Shown in pieces: positions 1-4,453 of a DNA stretch of 5,701 nucleotides; position 1 is the first letter of the stretch; each line of letters starts with the position of its first letter. The position numbers and the translations under genes were made by a program. Source of the DNA: Candidatus Atribacteria bacterium (GTDB lineage: Bacteria > Atribacterota > JALVIU01). Location of the stretch: the NCBI GenBank assembly GCA_027028665.1, contig JALVIU010000080.1:1-5701 (forward strand), in the 5' to 3' direction. A model generated the notes under the pieces. It ran no database searches, was not told the DNA's origin, and saw nothing but the letters and a program-made list of their open reading frames with translations.

Positions 1-476
1 AGTTCATGTATAGCTATTGCGCCCAATGTAGCAACAGTCATCAGGAAATTTTCATCAAATATCTGCCCTCTCCCTATATTCCTTAATGCACTTAAAAGTA
101 CCCTATTCCCTGATAATAAGTATGCTGCCAAAAATACAGCATATTCCCCAATGAAAAATGGGGTATTTTGAAGAAATGGTTTAAAAATAAGTCCGAATAA
201 AAAAAGAGAACCTGACAAAACAAGCATAAAAATTTTTTTATGTCCATTTTCTTCTTCCTCTTTTTCATAGGAAGACTCCAAAGGTTTCACACTAACATCA
301 GGTTCTATCCTTTTTACTTCCTCTATTGCTTTGTCAATATCATCTGCATCTATTATAAGGGTCTCTGTTGCAAAATTTACAGAGACTTCTTTTACTCCCT
401 CTAATTCTTTAAGCCTTCCTTCAATCTTAAATGCACAATCTGCACAATCTAAATTCTGAAGTTTATATTTTTTCAT
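1..476 (-). CDS. cadA: Heavy-metal-transporting P1B-type ATPase (Cd2+/Zn2+/Pb2+ exporter), N-terminal part
   Basis: Partial gene: 158 codons are visible and the 3' end runs off position 1. The family exports soft divalent metals across the cytoplasmic membrane using ATP. Residues 1-70 form a heavy-metal-associated (HMA) domain with the metal-binding motif NLDCADCA (Cys11, Cys14). An acidic linker follows (about 72-82, EKEEEE), then hydrophobic segments at about 84-103 and 110-128. Next comes a GQIFDENFLMTVATLGAIAIHE-like stretch (from about 137), typical of CadA/ZntA at the third membrane helix. The phosphorylation DKTGT, the CPC motif and the ATP-binding domain would lie outside the window, so metal specificity cannot be read. 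The ATG (476-474) overlaps the repressor stop as ATGA, and GAGAGG lies just upstream inside the repressor gene, so translation is probably coupled. The match to Cd/Zn/Pb exporters rather than Cu exporters rests on the NLDCADCA and DENFLM motifs. Confidence 0.9.
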   Translation of the reverse strand, partial: MKKYKLQNLDCADCAFKIEGRLKELEGVKEVSVNFATETLIIDADDIDKAIEEVKRIEPDVSVKPLESSYEKEEEENGHKKIFMLVLSGSLFLFGLIFKPFLQNTPFFIGEYAVFLAAYLLSGNRVLLSALRNIGRGQIFDENFLMTVATLGAIAIHE

Positions 477-847
477 AAATTACCTCTCTTTTGTTCCTCT
501 ACATGGGCAAATGTCTGTTTTATCAAAGTTTCAACATGCTCATCATTTAAAGAGTAAAAAATATGTCTCCCCTCTTTCCGATATTTAACAATCCTTAAAC
601 TTTTTAAAATTCTCAATTGGTGAGATACCCCAGACTTTGTAATTCCTAAAAGTTCTACAAGATCATATCCGCAAAGCTCCTCTAAGGAAAGAGCAAGTAC
701 AATCTTAAGTCTGGTGGGATCAGATAGGACCTTAAAAATTTCTGAAACTGCATGAATAGCCTGATCCGACTTCATTTTAGAGTTTACACGAGATATTTTA
801 TCAAGGTGAACATCTTCATCAGTACACATATTTTTCAACTCTTGCAT
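473..847 (-). CDS. ArsR/SmtB-family metal-sensing repressor (CadC/SmtB-like)
   Basis: This 124-residue protein has the length usual for the family. Such proteins bind operator DNA as dimers when metal-free and release it on binding metal, de-repressing the exporter encoded next to them. The winged helix-turn-helix is clear: FKVLSDPTRLKIVLAL (38-53), the ELCGYDLVELLGITKSGVSHQLRIL segment (57-81, with recognition helix about 70-82) and the wing KYRKEGRHIFYSL (88-100). The alpha-5 metal site of SmtB/CzrA is complete, with Asp102, His104, His115 and Glu118 at the same spacing as SmtB's DxH and HxxE. The alpha-3 motif ELCVCDL of CadC/ArsR reads ELCGYDL, keeping Cys59 but losing the second cysteine. 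One N-terminal cysteine (Cys8) and His14 remain. The start is supported by AGGAGG five bases upstream. The gene is first in the operon with the P-type ATPase, overlapping it by ATGA, and is probably autoregulated through the palindrome at 869-892. Zinc is the likeliest inducer; cadmium or lead are alternatives. Confidence 0.92.
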   Translation of the reverse strand: MQELKNMCTDEDVHLDKISRVNSKMKSDQAIHAVSEIFKVLSDPTRLKIVLALSLEELCGYDLVELLGITKSGVSHQLRILKSLRIVKYRKEGRHIFYSLNDEHVETLIKQTFAHVEEQKRGNL

Positions 848-868
848 CTTTCCCTCCTTTTTAAAATG

Positions 869-892
869 ACAAATTATTGTTCAACTATTTGT
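869..892. promoter_or_regulatory. Candidate operator for the ArsR/SmtB-type repressor
   Basis: This is a 24-bp imperfect palindrome. Outer arms ACAAAT and ATTTGT match exactly, and inner TTG and CAA also pair across the dyad, giving 9 of 12 symmetric positions. It starts one base after the -10 box and covers the predicted transcription start, the usual position for an ArsR-family operator. The minus strand also carries TTGAACA here, similar to the TGAA-type half-sites of SmtB/CzrA operators. That this repressor binds it is inferred. Confidence 0.6.
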
Positions 893-921
893 ATAATAGC
901 ACACCTTTTTTATAATGTCAA
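893..921 (-). promoter_or_regulatory. Sigma-A type promoter of the repressor/metal-ATPase operon
   Basis: Read on the minus strand, a perfect -35 box TTGACA (921-916) is followed by a 17-bp spacer and the -10 box TATTAT (898-893). TGC precedes the -10 box, giving an extended TGn element. Transcription should begin near 886, about 40 bases before the repressor start codon. Confidence 0.8.
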
Positions 922-1080
922 ATATTTTTTATTAAACCTAATGAGGATTATAGATGCAGGTCTCTACTTATGATTTCTTTTTTATTTTGTTTATTATCCT
1001 TTTTCAGAGTGTGGCCCCATTATCTCATAAAGCGACGTTACATTGTACTCTTATCCTTCCATGATTAACCCTTACTATTT

Positions 1081-1108
1081 ATTCCTTATCTTATAGAGTA
1101 TGAGGAAT
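1081..1108. repeat. Short inverted repeat, first of three consecutive hairpins
   Basis: Arms ATTCCTTAT (1081-1089) and ATGAGGAAT (1100-1108) pair over nine positions with one T-G wobble, around a 10-base loop. On its own it is weak. It gains interest from lying directly beside two stronger hairpins and sharing the GAGGAAT/ATTCCT core with the one at 1153-1189. Confidence 0.4.
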
Positions 1109-1112
1109 GTAA

Positions 1113-1146
1113 AGAATTTGCTCCTTTCTTTTTAAAGGAAAATTCT
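1113..1146. repeat. Inverted repeat with two-part stem
   Basis: The outer arms AGAATTT (1113-1119) and AAATTCT (1140-1146) pair perfectly. The inner arms TCCTTT (1122-1127) and AAAGGA (1134-1139) also pair perfectly. A GC bulge lies between them on one side and the loop is six bases. On the minus strand the stem ends in a short, interrupted T-rich stretch, so it could act as a weak terminator for the ABC operon. Confidence 0.5.
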
Positions 1147-1152
1147 GGTGAG

Positions 1153-1189
1153 TACTTATTCCTCCCCTAAAACAGGGGAGGAATAAGTA
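1153..1189. repeat. Perfect 16-bp inverted repeat (possible terminator or structured RNA hairpin)
   Basis: Left arm 1153-1168 (TACTTATTCCTCCCCT) and right arm 1174-1189 are exact reverse complements around the loop AAAAC. The CCTCCCC/GGGGAGG core makes the hairpin very stable. It lies 70 bases past the stop codon of the ABC ATPase on the minus strand, where a terminator is expected. Neither side has the T-run of a standard intrinsic terminator, so mRNA 3'-end protection or a mobile-element remnant are alternatives. Confidence 0.65.
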
Positions 1190-1258
1190 AGATTTGAGCT
1201 TTTATGTTTCCAGGGATTCCATACTTATGCTAAGGGATCCATGATATAAGACCCATTA

Positions 1259-2071
1259 TTATTTAAATATCGAAATCTCCACATTCTTTCTTAAATATCC
1301 TATTACTATATCCTTAAACTTTGGATACTCACCCACATCTCTTTTGGTCTTTACAAGAGTCCCTCCATCTATATTTGCCACTACTTCACCATCTGGAATA
1401 GTCTCCCCTTCTGCTATAATCCTATGGCTCTCTTTTGCATTATCAAGTGTATCTTTATACAAAATCTTTCCCTCCCTGATAACAGCAAATGATGTGATAA
1501 TCTCTTCGAGTTCATAGATCTCATGAGATGAAATAACTATAGTAGTATCTCTATACTGTGCAAAATTTCTTATAAGTTTCAGAACTTCATCCTTCTTCAA
1601 TGGATCCAGATTATGTGTAGGTTCATCCAGAAGTAATACCTCTGCACCAGATGCCATGGAGAGGGCAAGGAAAAATAATGTCTTTGTACCTGCAGAAAGC
1701 TTGTCTACCCTCTCTCCAAGCCCCAGGGAATAATGCACTATAATATCATTCAGCAGTTTATCATCAAATTTAGGATACAAAAGTTTATAGATTGTTTTGT
1801 ATTCTCCTACCTTAAACCCGGGGAAAGAAGACCTTGTCTCATTCAACATAGCGAGTCTGCTTTTTACATTCTCCGGATCAGCAGTACCCAATATCTCAAC
1901 TTCTCCACTTGTAGGCCTTATCTGCCCATTTAGGATCCTGAGTGTAGTAGTCTTTCCTGCGCCATTTGGGCCAATAAGTGCAAAGATCTCGCCTTTTCCG
2001 ATCTCAAGGTTCATATCCACTAAAACCTGTTTATCCTTAAACTGTTTTTTTACATTTTTCAGTTTTATCAT
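1259..2071 (-). CDS. ABC transporter ATP-binding protein, YtrB-like
   Basis: The protein (270 residues from the chosen start) is the ATPase of a small exporter-like ABC system acting with the hydrophobic protein encoded just upstream. Visible motifs are Walker A GPNGAGKTT (34-42), signature LSAGTKT (125-131), Walker B LLLDEPT (146-152), D-loop HNLDP (153-157) and switch His183 in VISSHE. The signature departs from LSGGQ, as is common in YtrB-like ATPases, and the usual Q-loop glutamine is not evident in LNETRSSFPGF (76-86). About 75 residues after the nucleotide-binding domain form a C-terminal tail of unknown role. Two starts are possible: GTG at 2080, directly after the permease stop, or ATG at 2071. 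ATG is preferred because AGGTG sits six bases before it, the product then begins MIKLKNVKKQF as family members do, and GAGGGG is only three bases from the GTG. It is the last gene of the operon. The substrate cannot be inferred. Confidence 0.9.
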   Translation of the reverse strand: MIKLKNVKKQFKDKQVLVDMNLEIGKGEIFALIGPNGAGKTTTLRILNGQIRPTSGEVEILGTADPENVKSRLAMLNETRSSFPGFKVGEYKTIYKLLYPKFDDKLLNDIIVHYSLGLGERVDKLSAGTKTLFFLALSMASGAEVLLLDEPTHNLDPLKKDEVLKLIRNFAQYRDTTIVISSHEIYELEEIITSFAVIREGKILYKDTLDNAKESHRIIAEGETIPDGEVVANIDGGTLVKTKRDVGEYPKFKDIVIGYLRKNVEISIFK

Positions 2072-2077
2072 CTTTTT

Positions 2078-2082
2078 CACCT
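2078..2082 (-). promoter_or_regulatory. Ribosome binding site that decides the ABC ATPase start
   Basis: AGGTG on the minus strand lies six bases before the ATG at 2071-2069, and its last three bases are themselves the competing GTG start at 2080-2078. This spacing favours the ATG. A stronger GAGGGG (2089-2084) is only three bases from the GTG and 12 from the ATG, so use of the GTG cannot be excluded. Confidence 0.45.
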
Positions 2083-2623
2083 ACCCCTCATAATTGTATA
2101 CAAATCCATAATACCCAATTCCAAGAACTAATAGTGAAAAAATTGCACTAAAAAGTTGATTTCCCTGAGTAAGTACGCTTATATAAGAATATCCTGGGAC
2201 AGATAATAAAATAGCATCCACTGCGAGCACCAAAAGGCTCATACCAAACAGAGAGCGTTCTCCTGATGCAAAATATGTAGCTACTCCAAAATAAAAGGTA
2301 AAGAATATGAAAAGATACACTATAGAATAGAGAGTAGTAGTACCTGAAAAGATTCCTCCAACAAGAGAGGAAACAAGTATAAGAAAAAGGCCAGAAAGCC
2401 AGGACAAGAAAAATAACTCTTTCTTTCTAAAAGGTAAAGACAAGAGAGAAATAATACTATTTTTTCTCTCTATATCCAATCCCAGGATTCTCATACCAAG
2501 AAAGAAAGCCATAAAACCCTGGATAGGGAGAAGTGGTATACACAAACCAAGAAAAAGAGCAAATATATGCTTCCCCTTCACACGGAAAAAGATATTTAGA
2601 AATGCCTCAATCTTATTTATCAT
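2081..2623 (-). CDS. Small ABC transporter permease-like membrane protein
   Basis: This 180-residue protein is very hydrophobic. Segments at about 19-47 (long enough for a hairpin of two short helices), 70-91, 98-119, 125-143 and 157-176 give roughly five or six membrane helices. The loop LSLPFRKKELFFLSW (61-75) before the second long segment resembles the cytoplasmic helix of ABC-2 type permeases, where the pattern leu-pro-basic-basic recurs. No enzyme motif is visible. The start ATG (2623-2621) is backed by GGAGGAGG nine bases upstream, inside the end of the GntR gene, which it overlaps by 11 bases. It most likely forms the membrane half of the transporter powered by the ATPase encoded immediately downstream. 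At 180 residues it is short for a full permease, so it may work as a homodimer. The assignment rests on hydrophobicity and context rather than a recognised family signature. Confidence 0.75.
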   Translation of the reverse strand: MINKIEAFLNIFFRVKGKHIFALFLGLCIPLLPIQGFMAFFLGMRILGLDIERKNSIISLLSLPFRKKELFFLSWLSGLFLILVSSLVGGIFSGTTTLYSIVYLFIFFTFYFGVATYFASGERSLFGMSLLVLAVDAILLSVPGYSYISVLTQGNQLFSAIFSLLVLGIGYYGFVYNYEG

Positions 2624-2972
2624 TTTTATAAACCTCCTCCAGTATTGTAATAGCGATTAAAAGATCTACATTGTTCTCCCTCAACAATCTTGCAAAATTT
2701 TTTATTTCGGATAAAACTTCCTTTTTTATAAAAGATGCCTGCGTTATAAAATACCCTATCCCATGCTGAGCCTGGATTACTCCTTCAAATTGGAGCCTCT
2801 CATATGCCTTAAGCACCGTATTTATATTTACACCCAACATCCTTGCAAGATCCCTTGTAGGGGGAAGTTTATCTCCTTCTTTCATCCTCCCCAGGACAAT
2901 TTCCTTTTTTATTTGATTCATTATCTGGATATACACAGGCACACCTGAATGTTTGTCTATCCTAATCCCCAT
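2613..2972 (-). CDS. GntR-family transcriptional regulator, YtrA subfamily
   Basis: From the preferred start the protein has 119 residues, the short form typical of YtrA-type regulators, which lack a large ligand-binding domain. Residues 1-77 are the winged helix-turn-helix: GVPVYIQIMNQIKKEIVLGRMKEGDKLPPTRDLA, then the recognition region LGVNINTVLKAYERLQFEGVI (46-66) and the wing HGIGYFI (70-76). The remaining 42 or so residues would form the small helical dimerisation domain. An ATG at 2993 would add seven residues, but the ATG at 2972 gives the normal family beginning (MGIRIDKHSGVPVYIQI) and has GGTGGAG just upstream. The gene overlaps the stop of the solenoid-protein gene by 11 bases and the permease start by 11 bases, so the proteins are probably made in coupled fashion. 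It likely represses this operon by binding the palindrome at 3871-3892. The signal it senses is unknown; relatives respond to envelope-active compounds. Confidence 0.93.
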   Translation of the reverse strand: MGIRIDKHSGVPVYIQIMNQIKKEIVLGRMKEGDKLPPTRDLARMLGVNINTVLKAYERLQFEGVIQAQHGIGYFITQASFIKKEVLSEIKNFARLLRENNVDLLIAITILEEVYKNDK

Positions 2973-3843
2973 AGCGCTCCACCACATTTCCAAATCCTTC
3001 TCTCTTTATATCCAACTTCCCGGGATTTCCAGGTGGTAAGGTATATCTAATCTTTGTGCCAAGCCCATCTACCGAAAGAATCCATGTACCTTCCCATGGG
3101 GTAGTGTATTTTAAATTTATATCTGCACCCATACCGTCTATCAAAATAGATGGAGCCCTAATGACTGAAGAGTGCAATTTTATACCCATTCCATCTATTT
3201 CTAACTCTTCCAGATCTAATATTCCTTCTATATCTGCACCCATACTATCTATGGAAAGCCTCTTTGCATTTATATACCCCATTATCTTTACACCCATAGC
3301 ATCTACACTCATATCATCTATCTGAGACTTTGCACCTATTACAATCTCTTTTGCCCGCACTCTGCCATATAACTTAAAAAAAGAAATCCCATTATAAAAG
3401 GTAGGGGCTTCTATAGTCAAGATATCCCCTACTCTTTCTACTCTCACTCCCTCTGGTACACCTATGTCCCCTTTATCTTTATCAAATTTGATGATAAAAC
3501 CCGGCCCACTTATCTTTATCCTCTTTGCAGATGGAATAAAACTAACCGGAAGATCAGGATGAGAAAGCTCTACCTCACGAGAGATAAAAGGGGAACGAAA
3601 TCTCATAAAGGAAAGAGAGGCCTTTCTAAGAAACGAAACAGGGGAAAGGGCTATAGGTAATAAAAATATTATGAGAAAAACTATTGGCCCCACTATTTTT
3701 CTAAAATTATAAGAAAAAATAAGAAAACCCAAAACCCCTCCTAAAATAGAAAAAATATTCGGCCCCCTTGCAAAGGATATGCCAAAAGACAATGCTAATA
3801 TTCCTAAAGCCAAAAGAGTATTTTTTACATATGGATAGCTCAT
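2962..3843 (-). CDS. Membrane-anchored protein with C-terminal beta-solenoid (adhesin-like, DUF4097-type) repeats
   Basis: From the preferred start the protein has 293 residues; numbers here count from the longer 295-residue form. Three hydrophobic segments at about 9-27, 31-47 and 52-70 form a membrane anchor. From about 105 to 275 the sequence is short beta-strands with a recurring turn motif: DAMGVKI (183), DSMGADI (201), DGMGIKL (219), DGMGADI (238) and DGLGTKI (261). Repeat spacing is 18, 18, 19 and 23 residues, as expected for stacked solenoid rungs. This resembles the putative adhesin domains (DUF4097/DUF2807) often fused to membrane helices near envelope-stress operons. Function is unknown; a role in sensing or scaffolding for the transporter is inferred from being first in the operon. 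The ATG at 3849 is only three bases from AGGAGG (3858-3853), whereas the ATG at 3843 is nine bases away, so 3843 is preferred. The stop overlaps the GntR start by 11 bases. Confidence 0.82.
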   Translation of the reverse strand: MSYPYVKNTLLALGILALSFGISFARGPNIFSILGGVLGFLIFSYNFRKIVGPIVFLIIFLLPIALSPVSFLRKASLSFMRFRSPFISREVELSHPDLPVSFIPSAKRIKISGPGFIIKFDKDKGDIGVPEGVRVERVGDILTIEAPTFYNGISFFKLYGRVRAKEIVIGAKSQIDDMSVDAMGVKIMGYINAKRLSIDSMGADIEGILDLEELEIDGMGIKLHSSVIRAPSILIDGMGADINLKYTTPWEGTWILSVDGLGTKIRYTLPPGNPGKLDIKREGFGNVVERYGD

Positions 3844-3852
3844 ATCCATATC

Positions 3853-3858
3853 CCTCCT
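3853..3858 (-). promoter_or_regulatory. Ribosome binding site that decides the solenoid-protein start
   Basis: AGGAGG on the minus strand is nine bases before the ATG at 3843-3841 and only three before the ATG at 3849-3847. The first distance is workable for initiation and the second too short, so the protein probably begins MSYPYVKN rather than MDMSYP. Confidence 0.55.
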
Positions 3859-3870
3859 TTCTGTATTCTT

Positions 3871-3892
3871 GTGTCATAGATAACTATAACAC
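3871..3892. promoter_or_regulatory. Candidate operator for the GntR (YtrA-type) regulator
   Basis: This 22-bp palindrome has arms GTGTCATAG and CTATAACAC, which match at eight of nine positions, around a four-base centre. It covers the -10 box and the predicted start of transcription, so binding would block RNA polymerase. Widely spaced GTGT/ACAC half-sites are, from memory, also a feature of known YtrA-type operators. Assignment to this regulator is inferred from position and gene content. Confidence 0.6.
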
Positions 3893-3911
3893 TAATATAC
3901 AAATTTGTCAA
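3883..3911 (-). promoter_or_regulatory. Sigma-A type promoter of the solenoid/GntR/ABC operon
   Basis: On the minus strand a perfect TTGACA (3911-3906) is separated by 17 bp from TATAGT (3888-3883). Transcription should begin near 3876, giving a leader of roughly 33 bases. A 14-bp palindrome of A and T (3925-3938) lies 14 bp upstream of the -35 box and may act as an UP-like element. Confidence 0.8.
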
Positions 3912-4107
3912 CCACTCTTTAAACATTTTTTAAAAAATATCTGTTGTCTTCTTATTATAAGAGAATCAGGATGTTATATCTTTCTTCATGTCCAAATTCT
4001 TTGCACTTACAGTACCTCTAAGTATTTAATGTATGGAGTGTTTACCTTTTCTTTACCTAATTTACAATAACTTCTATTGCTTATGAATTAGAGCAAGTCA
4101 GAGAAAA
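3912..4107. other. Upstream region between two divergent promoters
   Basis: Together with the promoters on either side, 3844-4174 carries no gene. The middle holds an A/T palindrome (3925-3938) and three similar hexamers TTTACC, TTTACC and TTTACA (4041-4046, 4052-4057, 4061-4066) set 11 and 9 bases apart. No small RNA, riboswitch or terminator was recognised. Confidence 0.45.
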
Positions 4108-4136
4108 TTCACAAAAAAGATTATATCTGATATAAT
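4108..4136 (+). promoter_or_regulatory. Sigma-A type promoter of the ACT/UPF0210 operon
   Basis: TTCACA (4108-4113, one mismatch to consensus) is 17 bp from a perfect TATAAT (4131-4136), with TGA directly before it as an extended -10 element. Transcription should begin near 4143, leaving a leader of about 32 bases, too short for a riboswitch. A 6-3-6 inverted repeat (TTATAT, CTG, ATATAA; 4121-4135) overlaps the -10 box but is simple A/T sequence. Confidence 0.8.
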
Positions 4137-4174
4137 ATACATGCACTCTCTTTATCATAAAAAGGAGAATAAAA

Positions 4175-4444
4175 ATGAGAGCTATTATAACTGTGGTGGG
4201 TAAAGATCGTGTAGGAATTATTGCAGGAGTAAGTAATCTCCTTGCAGATGCAAATGTTAATATCTTAGATATAAGCCAGACAATCCTTCAGGAATACTTT
4301 ACAATGATAATGCTTGTGGATTTATCAAATATGAATACAACGCTGGAAGAACTTAAAAATAAGTTAAAGCAAAAAGGCGATGAATTAGGTGTATCTATAA
4401 AGCTCCAACATGAAGATGTCTTTCGTGCAATGCACAGGATATAG
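4175..4444 (+). CDS. Single ACT-domain protein, UPF0237 family
   Basis: The 89-residue product is essentially one ACT domain, the usual size for UPF0237. ACT domains are small beta-alpha-beta-beta-alpha-beta folds that bind amino acids or related ligands at dimer interfaces. Strand 1 is AIITVVG (3-9); the ligand-loop region GKDRVGIIAGVSNLLADANVNI (9-30) has the conserved glycine (Gly14) and begins helix 1. LDISQTIL (31-38) and YFTMIMLVDL (41-50) are strands 2 and 3, helix 2 is about 55-70, and VSIKLQHED (73-81) is strand 4. The N-terminal layout resembles the glycine-cleavage regulator GcvR, but no partner of that system is present. AGGAG seven bases before the ATG supports the start. It is first in an operon; its stop codon shares bases with the next gene's Shine-Dalgarno site, implying coupled synthesis with the UPF0210 protein. 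It is probably that protein's ligand sensor or regulatory subunit, which is inference. Confidence 0.92.
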   Translation: MRAIITVVGKDRVGIIAGVSNLLADANVNILDISQTILQEYFTMIMLVDLSNMNTTLEELKNKLKQKGDELGVSIKLQHEDVFRAMHRI

Positions 4445-4453
4445 GAGGATATC

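Larger units (their letters stand above)
922..1258. other. Intergenic region with tandem hairpins and no clear gene
   Basis: About 340 bases separate the metal operon promoter from the end of the ABC operon. The region holds three consecutive hairpins (1081-1108, 1113-1146 and 1153-1189) and a near-repeat AGGGATTCCAT / AGGGATCCAT (1212-1222 and 1233-1242). On the plus strand a possible 36-codon frame (954-1064) follows a GAGG site. No known RNA family, complete transposase frame or classical terminator with a long T-run was recognised. The segment could be a 3' untranslated region with RNA-stabilising hairpins or the remains of a small mobile element. Confidence 0.5.

Noticed and set aside
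752-973. 73-codon plus-strand frame overlapping the ArsR gene
   Set aside because: It lies mostly antisense to the well-supported repressor and its promoter, has no ribosome binding site, and its hydrophobic content comes from T-rich sequence.
1005-1060. Minus-strand stretch reading YNVTSLYEIMGPHSEKG before a stop, which looks protein-like
   Set aside because: Only about 17 codons are open, a stop lies just upstream, and no transposase or other family could be identified, so it cannot be called a gene remnant.
1153-1189. Classical intrinsic terminator or a CRISPR repeat
   Set aside because: The stem is excellent but no T-run follows on either strand, and there is only one copy with no spacer array. 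It is reported as an inverted repeat instead.
1733-2093. Plus-strand frames opposite the ABC ATPase gene
   Set aside because: They are mirror images of a gene with clear Walker motifs and have no family-like features or initiation signals.
3056-3325. 89-codon plus-strand frame with repeated SIPSI/PIPSI-like units
   Set aside because: Its repetition is the reverse-strand reading of the DGMG repeats of the solenoid protein, not an independent coding sequence.
4001-4028. Second plus-strand promoter (TTGCAC, 16 bp, TATTTA)
   Set aside because: Both boxes are imperfect and the much better promoter at 4108-4136 explains the operon.
3768-4070. 100-codon plus-strand frame across the solenoid-gene start and intergenic region
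   Set aside because: It begins antisense to the solenoid gene and crosses its promoter and operator, has no ribosome site, and shows no recognisable domain.
4121-4135. Inverted repeat TTATAT-CTG-ATATAA as an operator
   Set aside because: It is simple A/T sequence overlapping the -10 box, where such symmetry easily arises by chance.
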